From Castor canadensis (taxonomy: Eukaryota > Chordata > Mammalia > Rodentia > Castoridae), in NCBI RefSeq assembly GCF_047511655.1, contig NC_133398.1:38569638-38633637 (forward strand): 64,000 nt of DNA, given 5' to 3'. The notes below the pieces were generated by a model, which saw only the letters and a program-made list of their open reading frames with translations, was not told where the DNA came from and did not search any database. Position numbers and translations under genes: made by a program. How positions within the stretch are numbered: the first letter of the stretch is position 1; each line of letters starts with the position of its first letter. This document shows positions 42,166 through 52,705 of the stretch, piece by piece.

Positions 42166-43001
42166 GAAAGGCTCAGTAACCATAGGTGAAGGCTTCATCT
42201 GTCCATTCTGTCCATACATACAAAATCTGACCTTCAGACCAGACCTCTTTCTCTCAGTCATTCTGAGCAAGCTCTAGTCCCATCTGAGCAATTCTGGGAC
42301 TGCACCTGTGAGGGACAACTGACAGACATACCTGGCAGCCAGAGATCAGAAATTGGAGAGAGGCACACAGGGTAGAAGAAGGAGCAGAGACGCTCAGGAG
42401 GTTCAAGGAGGAATCCCACTATCACCTCTGCAGGGCACATGGGCTCCAGGGCTTGAGGGCAACACCAAGATCAGGGAAGACTCAGAGAAGGAGTCCCAGG
42501 TCTGGAGGACAAAAGTACTATGGCTCTTGGAACATCCCAAAGAGCTGCTCTGTAAGGAGTAAACTTCTTGTGCTTCAGGAATCTCCTGGGGAAGCTTGCT
42601 GGCCTCCAAACTGTGGCCTCTAAGGGCTGTCTAGTCAGGGTTGACAAGTCTGTGCTCCTGCAGTCAGGTCACAGCTAGGAGGCCAGATTGAGCATCCTTG
42701 CCTGAGAAGGTAAACCACCATTATATTATCTATACCTCAGCCAGTAACCAAGCCAGGCCTGGGCAAGCCTTGGAAGGGGAGCAGTGGCGAGGTGGCGAGG
42801 AGGTATGCCAAGCCCTTCCCACTGAGCTGAAAACTTAGCAGTCTCTTCCTCTTTTCTGCTCCCACAGGCAGGTGTTCAAAACCTCAGGTATCCCAGGTGT
42901 CAGAGTCACACAGAGTGGGAGGGATGAGGCTAGGTTTCAAGAATAGCTGCTATGACTTGAATGTTTGTCTCTGCTGCCTGGGAAAAATTACCCACCCAGT
43001 G
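42166..43001. other. Unique sequence
   Basis: Nothing recognised. Confidence 0.4.
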
Positions 43002-43110
43002 ATGCATCCATGCATCCATCCCCCCAGCTGTCCCTGCATTCATCAGACCTCCATCCATTCACCACCTGTCTACCCACTTCCCTCCTATCTATCCATCAAG
43101 CCAACCAGCC
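43002..43110 (+). repeat. Degenerate (CATC)n-type repeat
   Basis: Many imperfect CATC/CATT units interrupted by unrelated bases. An old, decayed tetranucleotide array. Confidence 0.6.
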
Positions 43111-43282
43111 AGAGTGCTCTGCACCCAATGGGCAGAGAACAAACACATATGGGGTGGGGGATAAATTGCCTCAAATCTTCCTAAGGTCTCAGGGAAACCA
43201 AGATGAAGTCCATCTGCCTCACAAGCAGACACATACCCTCCCTCTGGACATTCAGAGGAACATACAGCTAGAATACAGGGGA

Positions 43283-43378
43283 TCAGGGTGGGATCCCTGG
43301 CTAAGGTGCTACCAGGACACTACTTCCATGGACTACAACCAGTAGGTTCAAATCCCAGTCCCACCAAAAAAAAAAAAA
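43283..43378 (+). repeat. ID-type SINE, diverged
   Basis: Only the 3' half is clear (GTAGGTTCAAATCCCAGTCC plus a 12-base A-run). Confidence 0.5.
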
Positions 43379-43698
43379 GTGCAAGTCCTGATATGCCTGG
43401 ATCTGTGGTCTCATGGTCCTATTCTGCCCCTATTCTGAATGACTCTGGGCAAGTTCCTTCACCATTCTGCCCCCCTTGGCCTCAGTTCTCCCCTCTGTCA
43501 GATGGCACGGAGGAGCTTGATTTTTGGGAGTCTTTCCAAAGGCTTGGCTCCTACATCTTTGAATCTCATACTAAACCCTCAGTATTTGCACAGGCTCCAC
43601 CAAAGTCTGGCACATCCAGAAACTTTCCTGCTTTTTGGTTTCCAGGTCCCATCCTCTGGAAACAAAGGAGAGGCCTAGGCTCAGGAAGAGAGAAAATA
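43379..43698. other. Unique sequence
   Basis: No feature recognised. Confidence 0.4.
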
Positions 43699-43888
43699 AG
43701 CCGGATGTTGTAGTACATATCTGTAATCTCAGCTACTCCAGAGGTGGAGGCAGTACCATCACGAGTTTGAGGCCAGCCTGAGCAAAGTTAGCAAGGCTAT
43801 ATCTCAAAAACAAAATAAAAACAAAAGGTGGCATGACTTAAGTAGTAGAACACTTGCCTAGTACTTCAATCCCCAGTTCCACAAAAGA
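43699..43888 (+). repeat. B1-ID SINE
   Basis: B1 unit (GCCGGATGTTGTAGTACATA) joined to a classical-type ID with a purine-rich tail. Confidence 0.8.
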
Positions 43889-43921
43889 GAAAGAGGGAGG
43901 GAGGAAGGGAGGGAGGGAAAA

Positions 43922-43957
<36 letters not shown>
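43889..43957 (+). repeat. (GGGA)n/(GA)n microsatellite
   Basis: Purine-only repeat continuous with the tail of the SINE before it. Confidence 0.9.
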
Positions 43958-43960
<3 letters not shown>

Positions 43961-44960
43961 TAAGAGCTAGTGATGTGCTCTGGAAGCGTGGGAAATGAAG
44001 AAACTAGGGTAAGTCTGACGAAATGGACACCCCCACAGGGAGCAACATACAACCCTCCCCGTCTCATTATCCAGCCATTACTTTCCATCCTAATTGTTTC
44101 CCTTCCTCTGTTTCCCAATATCCAGCCATACCAACCCCTCCTGGGCACTAAACCTTATCCTCCATCTCCCTGACTGGCACATAAGCCCAGCAATCTGAGG
44201 CTTCCCTCCTCCTGCTTAAACATTCTCAGCACTGTGACTCCATCTAATCATCATCTGTTTCCCGTTTTTCAACAATTAACTGATGAGTGTTGCATCCTCA
44301 TTTGTCCCAAGTTTTACTAACTCTCTGATAATGACAAGGCTGCTAGCTGTTGAGCAGCCAGCATGAATTCCTAGCCCCCCCAACCAGGATATGGAGGCCT
44401 TATTTCCTGCCTCTATATAGATACCTTCCTCCCTAAAGCACATATCACCTATTATAGGTTCAAGGCCACAGAGTTTCAGGATAATTGCCAACATTGCTCT
44501 GCAGTGGCTGGCACAGAATAAATCCCAAAACACATTTGATTAACAAAAAATCGGATGGAACATGGCCCTTTCTACCATGCCCACACACACACACCTGGAG
44601 CAAATCCAGTTCTCAAGACAGTTGGGACCATCTCTGTTGCGTGTTTGAGTGTTTGGTCAGAGCCAGCTCCATAAGGTTTTGATCGTGTTTTTATCATCTC
44701 ATGTTTGACTTCTCGGCAAGCTCCCACCCCATGTCGCACCCTTCTTCTAGCCTCTGGGAAATTCAGAAATGGCCTGAAAATTTTGGAAACAGTCTCACAA
44801 AAGAACAGGATTCCCAGGGTGGATTTTCCTTCAAGAGCTCCTTTGTAGGAATAAGCTAGCACTTCTCTGGTTGGAGAACTTAGATAGCCCTGAGACTTTT
44901 TCAACTGGAAAGACATGGCTCTGCATACTAGCTAACTCACCACCAGAGCTTTTTAGGTGC
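43958..44960. other. Unique sequence
   Basis: No exon or repeat recognised. Short CA run at 44580-44594. Confidence 0.45.
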
Positions 44961-44964
44961 TGGG

Positions 44965-45105
44965 CTTTAAGTACTGTGACCATTCTCATGTTGCAGGTGA
45001 AAAAACTGAAGCACAGAGGTGAAGTAATTTACCCAAGATAGATAGCTAGGAAAATGGCAGAGGTGTGGTTCCCACTGGGTATCTTGACTCCAGAATGCTA
45101 CTACA
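44965..45105 (+). repeat. MIR SINE fragment
   Basis: 'aaaaactgaagcacagaggt' and 'agtaatttacccaagatag' match the MIR core. Confidence 0.72.
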
Positions 45106-45237
45106 TATACCACCTGAGTTGGCCCATCCCCTATGTAAAAATGCAGAGCAGAAGGGCCAGGTCTGAGGTGTGGCCTTCAGAAAAATAGAGAAAGCCATTA
45201 CTTTGTGATACTGATCATGTGGCAGTCTCCAAGATGG

Positions 45238-45410
45238 GTCCTTTATTTGCATTCCATTATTGCATCTTCAAACAACCCTATAAGGTGGGTACCATTAGTA
45301 CCATTTTATGAATAAGGAAATAGAGACACAGAGAGGTAGAGTGGCCTCCCAAATCCATGCAACTAGTAAGTGGCAAAGCTGGAACTGTAGACTAAGTCTG
45401 CCTAACCAGT
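45238..45410 (+). repeat. MIR SINE
   Basis: 'caaccctataaggtgggtac', 'tagagacacagagaggtag' and 'gcaactagtaagtggcaaag' are in MIR order. It is a second, separate MIR only 130 bases from the first. Confidence 0.8.
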
Positions 45411-46745
45411 AGTACTTGAACTAAGGGCTGGAAGGCTGGGATGTCTAATTAGGGTAGAAAGACTTGGCTTGCTAGGAAGAGTCGGAATGGAAAAAACAAG
45501 AGGGAAAGATGCAAAACCCAGGCAGGACCTCTGCACTTGAACTCAGACACAGAAATGCCCCCTGGAGAGCATCCAGGCTCTTGAGCCTCTCTAGCAGAAG
45601 GAGAGCAAGATTTTCCAGAGCCTCAAAGAGGAAGTCAGCTTAGGCTCTTTTCAGTTTTTCAACAGTGCAGCAATGGAGTAAGGAACCAGGCTACAACAAT
45701 GCCCCCCTTATGCCCATTCCCAGGAGACAATAGAGGCCAGGACATGGTGATGCTAAAAGGAAAGAAGAATGGAAGGGCAGGGCTGGGGATTAAGAGGGTA
45801 GGGGCAGAGGCTAAACTAGAGGTCCTGTGGATAGGGCTTCTAGAAAGGGTGGAACCAGTCTTTTTATGGGCAGGTGACTAAGGGCCTCTAAGCTAACCTG
45901 AGCAGGATCCAGTTTGAAGGGTAAAGCACTTAGGAATAGCAGAGGGACCAGATTCCTGAATGACCTGTTTATGAGGGCCACTTCCATCTCCTGAGGGGTC
46001 ACAGGCAGGCAGGGCAGGAGCAGAGGACAAAGAGAACAGTATAGAACCTCTGAGGATCAGGAAAGATGAGTTAGAGCTCACCCTGCTTTTGTGCCTGGGA
46101 CCTTAGAGTCTTCCCTGTGGATCCAGTGGGGAGGTAGAATACATAAGGCACTCCGGGCTCCAACCTGGCTTAAGTGGGAAAGCTTTAACCCTAGGGGCAG
46201 TAACACTGCAGTTCTGGGACAACTGGATCCTCCAGGGTTTTGGATCTCAGGATCTTGGTCTCTTGAAGCTTGAGCCTATTGCCATCAAAACCCCAATCAC
46301 CATGTAAGCCCATACCTATCAGACCATCATTCCAAGGATCCTCACTAAAGGAAGCCAGCCTTTCCTATTAGGGTCCCAACACTGTAAAACCCTGACAGAA
46401 TATCCTTATACCTATTATGTCTTCATTGCTGGCAGAACTGCTGTTAATGTCAAGCTACCCAAATTACTATCAGGCCACCATTTCTTTCAGGAAATCCTAT
46501 CACTGTAAGAAGCCTGTCAGACTGACAGCAGCAATGCACAACTACAGGGGGGGCCCATTCTCTCTGTAGCCTATGTACATGGCCTCTCCCAGTGTGGCAG
46601 TGCAAAACAACAAAGTATGGCTATGTATGTTAGATTAGGGCCTCTGGTAGTCAGTCTCAGGGCTGCCATCATATAGGGTCCTGGACACAAAGGGCAAAAC
46701 CTTTTTGTTTCTAAAGGGACGGCCTGTTACTGGCTGCAACCCAGA
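45411..46745. other. Unique sequence
   Basis: Nothing recognised on either strand. Confidence 0.45.
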
Positions 46746-46747
46746 AA

Positions 46748-46840
46748 TTTACTTATTCCAGATACTATTCTAGGTTCTAATGATGCAATAGTGAAAAAGA
46801 TGAATATAGTCTTGGGCTTTGTAGTGCTCCCCTTCCTAAA
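46748..46840 (-). repeat. L2 LINE 3' fragment
   Basis: 'gatactattctaggttctaa' and 'gatgcaatagtgaaaaagat' fit a reversed L2 end. Confidence 0.5.
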
Positions 46841-46869
46841 AAGGCATATAAATGTATTAATCAGGACTC

Positions 46870-47125
46870 CTGCTTGCAAGACACTGAAACTCATTGTCTG
46901 ATTTAAAGAACAACCAAAAAAGGAGTTTAGAGAGGTGATGGGGAAAGGGTGTAGGAGGGTGAATACAGTGTAAATACTGTGTATACATGTATGTAAATAC
47001 AAAAATGGTATCTGTTGAAACTATTCCAGGAATGGGGGAGGGGGTGAATTCAAGTATATTTGATACGTTGTAAGAACTTTTGTAAATGCCATAATGTACC
47101 CCAGCACAATAAAAAAATAAATTTT
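46870..47125 (+). mobile_element. L1 3' UTR, 5'-truncated
   Basis: Has 'gagggggtgaattcaagtat', 'ttgatacgttgtaag' and 'taccccagcacaataaaaaa', then an A-rich tail. This 3' UTR type differs from the G-rich type at 54.4 and 56.2 kb, so at least two L1 subfamilies are present. Confidence 0.62.
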
Positions 47126-47636
47126 AAAAAGCAGTTTATTTAAAAAGACCCTGGAAAGGTGCAGAAAAATGTCAAGAATGAGAGAGCCTAGGCAACCAGA
47201 TCACTAAAGTCATGTGGGAGAGCCAGGACAATCCAGATAGCCCTCCAAGACAGCCTGGTGGAACTACCAGAGGGGGACAACAAATGCCAGTTAGACTACC
47301 CAGTCAACTGGAGCACCTATGCCACACTCCATGTTTTAAAGACCTTGCTCTGGCCCTCCTCCAATCACATCTGTAGACCCAGAGAAAGAGTCCCAGAGCC
47401 ATGGGGGCATGCCCACTCAGAGTTCATGTTTCTCCTTTTTGACCACAATTCAAAAATTGAAACCCAGGAAATTCCCTGCCCAGGGGAAGCAGCTTCCAGT
47501 ATCCATCTGAGCCTCGTCCTCAGATCTCTTCTTCCTAGGATGGACCACAACAGTGATACACACACTACTAGGTCCAGAGGGTGGCCAAGAAGTAGCTATT
47601 TGTAGGGAACAAATAAATGAATAAATGGAAGGAGCT
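47126..47636. other. Unique sequence
   Basis: A 115-codon frame (47258-47605) has no recognised domain. No gene is called. Confidence 0.4.
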
Positions 47637-47668
<32 letters not shown>

Positions 47669-47676
47669 TGTATGTG
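47637..47676 (+). repeat. (TATG)n microsatellite
   Basis: About ten units. Confidence 0.95.
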
Positions 47677-47784
47677 GCTGGAATCTTTACACTCAGGCAT
47701 ATGAGATCCTTCATGGTCCAAGATAAGACTGAGGGCAGGAAGCAGAAAGTAGGGGATGGAAACTTGGTTCTTCCCTTACCACCT

Positions 47785-48168
47785 GCAGTGGCTTGAATAT
47801 GGTTTGGCCTCTCTGAAACTCATGTTGAAATTTAATCCTGATCGTGAGGTGAGAGGATGGAAACAATCCAACTAAGGTGTTTAGAGGTGGGGCCTTTGTG
47901 ATGTGACTAGGATTAGCTAAGGTCATCATGGTACAGTCCCATGATTGAAGTCTGGTAGTTTTATAAGAAGGACAGAGACCAGAAAGGACACATTTTTTGT
48001 CATGTGATGCTTTGCACCACCTCAGGACTCTAGCAACCAAAAAGCCATGTCTAAGTTCAGACCTTTGACCTTGGGCCACAACAATGAATCAAAATAAACC
48101 TCTTTTATTTATAACATAACCAGTGTGTGGTACTCTGGTATTAGCAACAAAAAATAGACTAAGAAACC
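47785..48168 (+). mobile_element. Solo LTR fossil of the ERVL-MaLR group (MST/MLT1-like)
   Basis: 'cttgaatatggtttggcctc', 'ggtggggcctttgtgatgtg', 'ttataagaaggacagagacc' and 'aaataaacctcttttattta' follow the MaLR LTR order. No internal region is seen, so it is a solo LTR. The divergence fits an insertion predating rodents. Confidence 0.78.
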
Positions 48169-48875
48169 ACCTCATTTCATCACTGAACTCCTAGGGGCCC
48201 AAGAATTCTAAATTCAAATCTGGATTCCAAGTTATACTAGGTGTCTATGTCTTTTAATTAACATCTAAATAGATAACATATCTTTAAAATTATAATATGG
48301 CAATGTATATGAACAAAAATAAATTTTTTTGGCAAATGCCTCAGAAAGAATGCTATCAGTGAAGTGCATCCAAAGCTTTAAGCAGTAGCATCTACGCAAC
48401 AAGGGCATATCATCATTTGTAGATAGATAAATATCCTTTGATTTCTTCTTTTAGTGCCTGATTAACCATCTGGTGCTGCTGGACAGTCCTCTTCTTAAAT
48501 TCTCTGATTCAATTTTAATTTCATACATCGCCCCACAGCCTCCTGAAATGTCAGTAACTGATAGACGTAGCTTGAAGAAATTTTCCTTGAGAATTTGTCA
48601 CTTTGAGCTCCCCGTCAGTCTGAGAAGCAAACATCCTATATGCAGTGGAGAAGAGGAAGTTTATTTCTAGTGACAGTAAGACCCCATGCCTAGTTCAACA
48701 GATGTTTAACTCCTTTAACAGTGACTGAGGCTCCAGCAGAGCAGAGGTCCTGTGGCAACCAGGCACCATGCCTCCTTTCAGGACTGATGTGGACCTAAAA
48801 GTACTTTTTCAAGACAGTAGAACACACATATTTTTATTTGACAACTTGTTAGCTTAATTTGTAGCCTTTAAATAG
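48169..48875. other. A/T-rich unique sequence
   Basis: Nothing recognised. Confidence 0.4.
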
Positions 48876-49052
48876 ATGAGGCATGGTGGCTCATACCAAC
48901 TTTGGGAGTTGGGAACGTCATGGGAACATGACTGAAGGCTGGCCTGAGAAAAAAGTGCAAGACCCCTTCTGAAAAATCAATAAAAAGCAAATGGGCAAAA
49001 GGGAATAGCAAGTGTGAGGCCATGTTCAAATCCCAGTACCACCAAATAAATA
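48876..49052 (+). repeat. B1-ID SINE, diverged
   Basis: B1 start 'GAGGCATGGTGGCTCATACC'; ID 3' part 'TTCAAATCCCAGTACCACC'. Confidence 0.7.
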
Positions 49053-49058
49053 AACAGA

Positions 49059-49141
49059 TGATCTAGGGGTGTAACCCAATAGTAGAACTTGTACTTAGCT
49101 TACATGAGGCATGGATTAAACCCCAGCACCAAATACATAAA
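49059..49141 (+). repeat. ID-type SINE
   Basis: Diverged ID ('GGGGTGTAACCCAATAGTAG', 'GGATTAAACCCCAGCACC') placed right after the previous SINE's tail. Confidence 0.65.
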
Positions 49142-49637
49142 TGTTCAGATGATAGTCTTCTATTTGTATTCCACACAAATGTTAGTCAGCCTGTCAGATG
49201 CCACTTCTGAAATCACAGCTGCAGCTGCTGTAAAACAGACATCACTTCCTCCACCACTCCTACCGACATCAAAATAGATTCTCTGATAACCCTGTTCCTT
49301 TCCATCACTACTGGTTTCTGATTCACAGTCCTTCAAAGGTGTTTATGATTAATGAAGCCTAGTGTCTGAGTCCTAGCTTTAAAGGGAGCTGGGGAAATTA
49401 GTATGTCACCTTTGGGATTCTATGACGTGAAACAATCTCTCCGAGCAACCAAGACTGGATTGCTGGTTACTGCATTACATTTCCAATAATAAAGAATTCC
49501 TCAAACATAGAAAGGGGCTAAGTCTGTGGACAATGAAAAAAGAAGATAAAATATCTCCATAGTCCACTCTATTGCTGTTCAACATCATTATATATTCTTC
49601 TAACCAAACCCTAGACTTAAAATATTAACACTATCAG
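49142..49637. other. Unique sequence
   Basis: Nothing recognised. Confidence 0.4.
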
Positions 49638-49727
49638 GGCTGGGGGAATGGCTCAAGTAACAGAGCTCTTGCCTAGCAAGTGTGAGGCCCTGAGTTCAAA
49701 CCCCAGTACCAATAATAACAATAATTA
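49638..49727 (+). repeat. ID-type SINE
   Basis: Well-preserved ID unit ('GGGGGAATGGCTCAAGTAAC', 'GAGTTCAAACCCCAGTACC'). Confidence 0.88.
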
Positions 49728-50051
49728 ACAGTACCACCTTACATAATATCACCTTTACTTATACAATCAAAAAATTTCACTCCTCCTCAAAGAGAGACAA
49801 CTCAGCACCTTAGCAATTAGCATATCTGTCTTAGTCAGCTCAGGCTGTCATAACAAAATTCCACAGACAGGTCAGCTTAAACAACAGAACTCTATTTTCT
49901 CACAGTTTTAGAGACTGAAGTCTAAGATCCAGGTACCAGCATGGTCAGTTTCTGGTGAAGGTTGTCTTTCTGGTTTGCAGCCAGCCAGCCACCTTGCCAT
50001 ATTCTCACTGTGTGAATGTATATGTGTGAGACATAGACAGAGAGACTTTAT

Positions 50052-50143
50052 TTATTTTTTTTTTTGGTGGTACTGGGGTTCAAACTCAGGGTCTCATGTT
50101 TGCTAGGCAGGTACTCTACCACTTGAGCACTCTGCCAGCCTGA
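50052..50143 (-). repeat. ID-type SINE inside the LTR
   Basis: Reversed ID unit with T-rich tail ('GGTACTGGGGTTCAAACTCA'). Confidence 0.85.
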
Positions 50144-50227
50144 AATTTCAATCTTGTACAGCAATCAAACCCATGATCCATGATTATTAGCACTGTGTTC
50201 TAACCAACTAAGCTAACCAGCCAGCTG

Positions 50228-50228
<1 letters not shown>

Positions 50229-50317
<89 letters not shown>

Positions 50318-50335
50318 CAGAGACAGAGACAAAAA
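50229..50335 (+). repeat. (TG)n-(GA)n compound microsatellite
   Basis: About 20 TG units pass directly into about 20 GA units and then imperfect GACA units. Confidence 0.96.
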
Positions 50336-50346
50336 GAGAAGAAGAG

Positions 50347-50572
50347 GCCAGGCGCCAGTGGCTCACACCTATAATCCTAACTACTCAGGAGGCAGAAATC
50401 AGGAGGATTGAGGTTTGAAGCCAGCCACAGGCAAATGGTTCTCTTTCTCAAGACCTTATCTCAAAAAAAGCCAACACAAAACTAGGGCTGGTGGAATGGT
50501 TCAAGGTGGAGACCCTAAGTTCAAACCCCAGTACAGCAAAAAAAAAAAAAAAAAGAGAGAGAGAGAGAGATT
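50347..50572 (+). repeat. B1-ID composite SINE inside the LTR
   Basis: Short-ID subtype with a long A-tail that has become GA-rich at its end. Confidence 0.87.
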
Positions 50573-50775
50573 AATTATTTCCTTAAGGATCTTATTTCCA
50601 GATATGGTCACACTGAAGGTGAGGACTTCAACATATGAATTTGGGGCAGACACAATTCAGTCCATAGCAACATCAACTCTAATTCCAAGATCTCAGGGTG
50701 ACAGTCATTCCTTCTCTAGTTTTGTTGTAATCTTATCTATTTTGCAACACCTGGTAACCACCACCAACATACCTG

Positions 50776-51180
50776 ATTAGTCAGGATAGGCTCAATTATG
50801 CCGTGATAACACCCAAATCTGAATAGCTTAACACAACAATATTCTATTTCCTACACATAACAAGCCTGCTACTATGGGTCTAAGGAAATTTCTAGCACAG
50901 CTGTATTCCATGTGGTAGCTCAGCATTCCAAGCTGCTTTGATCTTTTGGCATGCCCCTTCATCCCAACACATGCTTCAATCATCATTCCAGCCATGAAAG
51001 ACTGCAAGAAGGAACACTTGCTTAAATGTCTTTATTCACAAGTGACACATGTCACTTCTGCTCACATTTCTCTTAGCCAATGCAGGACAAGCAGCCATAC
51101 CTAACTTTAAGGAGATAATTTCTCTGCCTTCTTTCCCAGGCAGAGAAGTAAATCATAATGTTTGGGGTACTAATACCACA
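50776..51180. other. Possible unassigned ancient repeat
   Basis: 'agtcaggataggctcaatta' and 'aatagcttaacacaacaata' recall a dispersed mammalian repeat, but I cannot name the family safely. Confidence 0.3.
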
Positions 51181-51208
51181 ACAACCTACATTCAAGCATG
51201 GAACAAAG

Positions 51209-51494
51209 GAGCCAGGCAAGGTGGTTCACACCTGTAATCCCAGCTACTTGGGAAGTGGAGATCAGGAGGATTGAGGTTCCAAGCCACCTGAGCAAAAAGT
51301 TAGTTGAGACCCCGTTCTCAACCAATAAGCCAGGCGTGTGGTGTGTGCCTGTGTTCCCAGCTATGCAGGAGGCTATAGATGGGAGGATTGCAGTTCAGGC
51401 AGCCCTGGAAAAAACTTAAGACCCTATCCAAAAAATAACTAAAACAAAAAAGGTCTGGGGGTGTGGCTCAAGTAAAACGAAAAAAAAAAAAAAG
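51209..51494 (+). repeat. Three-unit SINE, ID part truncated
   Basis: Unit 1 is 'CAAGGTGGTTCACACCTG'. Unit 2 is 'GCCAGGCGTGTGGTGTGTGC'. The ID part stops after 'GTGTGGCTCAAGTAAAACG' and goes straight into the A-tail. Confidence 0.78.
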
Positions 51495-51502
51495 ATACAT
51501 AA

Positions 51503-51575
51503 GAGCCAGGCAGGCGTGGTGGGTACACACCTCTAATCCTAGCACTCAGGGAAGCAGAAGAGAGAGGATGGGAGG
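51503..51575 (+). repeat. B1 SINE 5' fragment
   Basis: 'GGCAGGCGTGGTGGGTACAC' and the following 50 bases. The 3' half is missing. Confidence 0.65.
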
Positions 51576-51840
51576 AGGAGGGATGTCAGGAACAAAGGAA
51601 GGTGAAAGAAACTGGTCCTCAGGCTTAGCTGACCTTTGTTACTTTCTTCTTATATTAGTTTTCTATTGCATAGCAATTGGCCACAAAAACTTCAAACACC
51701 ACTGAGTCAAAGAGCCAAGACAGTGGCTTTGCCACCAATTCTACAATTGCCATTAAAATAGAACGCCTAGGAAAGGCTTCTTTGAGGAGAGGATATTTAA
51801 GTTAAAGGAGAAGCAGCCATCCATCCAAGGAGAAATGACC

Positions 51841-52230
51841 GAGCTGGGTGTGTTGGCAAATGCCTGTAATCCAGCCAGGGGCTGGTGACTCACACCTATA
51901 ATCCTACCTACTTGGGAAGCTAAAATCAGGAGGATTAAGGTTCAAGGCCAACACAAGCATAGTTTGAGAGACCCCATCTCCAAAAAATAACCAGAGTAAA
52001 ATGAACTGGACTTGTGGTTCAAGTGGTAAAATGCCTGCTTTCCAAGTGCAAAGCCCTAAATTCCAAACCCAGTTCCACAAAAAAAAAAAAAAAAAAAAGC
52101 CTATAATTCCAGCATTTAGGAGACTGAGGCAAAAGGATCACAAGTTCAAGTCCAGCCTGTACTACACAGCAAGTTCCAGATCAGCTTGAGCCCCACACTG
52201 AGACCCTGTTTCAAAAAAAAATTTTTTTTA
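51841..52230 (+). repeat. B1 SINE split by a nested SINE
   Basis: The B1 start (51841-51873, 'GCTGGGTGTGTTGGCAAATG') and the remainder (52099-52230, 'GCCTATAATTCCAGCATTTA') flank a complete composite SINE. 'GCCTGTAATCCAGCC' and 'GCCTATAATTCCAGC' are the duplicated target. Confidence 0.75.
51874..52098 (+). repeat. B1-ID composite SINE nested in a B1
   Basis: Complete element with a 20-base A-tail, inserted about 30 bases into the older B1. Confidence 0.83.
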
Positions 52231-52244
52231 AATAAGACAGGTGT

Positions 52245-52461
52245 GTGCTCACTTCAGCAGCACTTATACTAAAAAATTGCGCCGGGCACCAGTGGCTCAC
52301 ACCTGTAATCCTAGCCACTCAGGAGATCAGGAGGCTCGTAAATCAAAGCCAGCCTGGGCAAATAGATCACAAGACAATGAGTATTTCAGAAATACTCATC
52401 ACAAAAAAGGGATGGCAGATGGTTCAAGGTGAAGGCCCTGAATTCAAGCCCCAGTATACAA

Positions 52462-52495
<34 letters not shown>

Positions 52496-52558
52496 TATAT
52501 GAACAATACAGAAAAGATTAGTAAGGATGACATGCAAATCCATGAAGCAGTCCATATT
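52245..52558 (+). pseudogene. U6 snRNA pseudogene, split by a SINE
   Basis: The first part (52245-52279) reads GTGCTCACTTCAGCAGCAC and on to ACTAAAAAATTG. The second (52501-52558) resumes GAACAATACAGAAAAGATTAG and ends 'tccatatt'. Base changes, loss of the stretch after GATTAG and the inserted SINE rule out function. No upstream PSE was seen. Confidence 0.88.
52280..52480 (+). repeat. B1-ID composite SINE inside the U6 pseudogene
   Basis: Well-preserved short-ID subtype; the A-tail passes into (TA)n at about 52480-52500. Confidence 0.87.
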
Positions 52559-52560
52559 AA

Positions 52561-52603
52561 AAAATATATATATACTCATATATATATATATATAATATAA
52601 TAT
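52561..52603 (+). repeat. (TA)n-rich run
   Basis: TA repeat directly after the end of the U6 copy. Confidence 0.85.
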
Positions 52604-52705
52604 AGGGCTGATGGAGTGTCTCAAGCGATAGAGGGCCTACTTAGCAAATACAAGAACACAAGGCCATGAATTCAAACCCCAGTACCAACAAAAAAAAAAA
52701 AGAGA
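52604..52705 (+). repeat. ID-type SINE
   Basis: ID unit with a small internal duplication between its boxes ('CAAATACAAGAACACAAGGC'). Confidence 0.83.

Larger units (their letters stand above)
49829..50675 (-). mobile_element. ERVL-MaLR LTR fossil (MST-like), split by later insertions
   Basis: Left part: 'tcttagtcagctcaggctgt', 'ataacaaaattccacagaca' and 'cagttttagagactgaagtc'. Right part, from about 50580: 'caacatatgaatttggggca' and 'cacaattcagtccatagca'. Together these are a reversed MaLR LTR interrupted by two SINEs and a microsatellite. No internal region is seen. Confidence 0.75.

Noticed and set aside
43002-43110. A CRISPR-like array
   Set aside because: It is a decayed tetranucleotide repeat in a mammalian genome.
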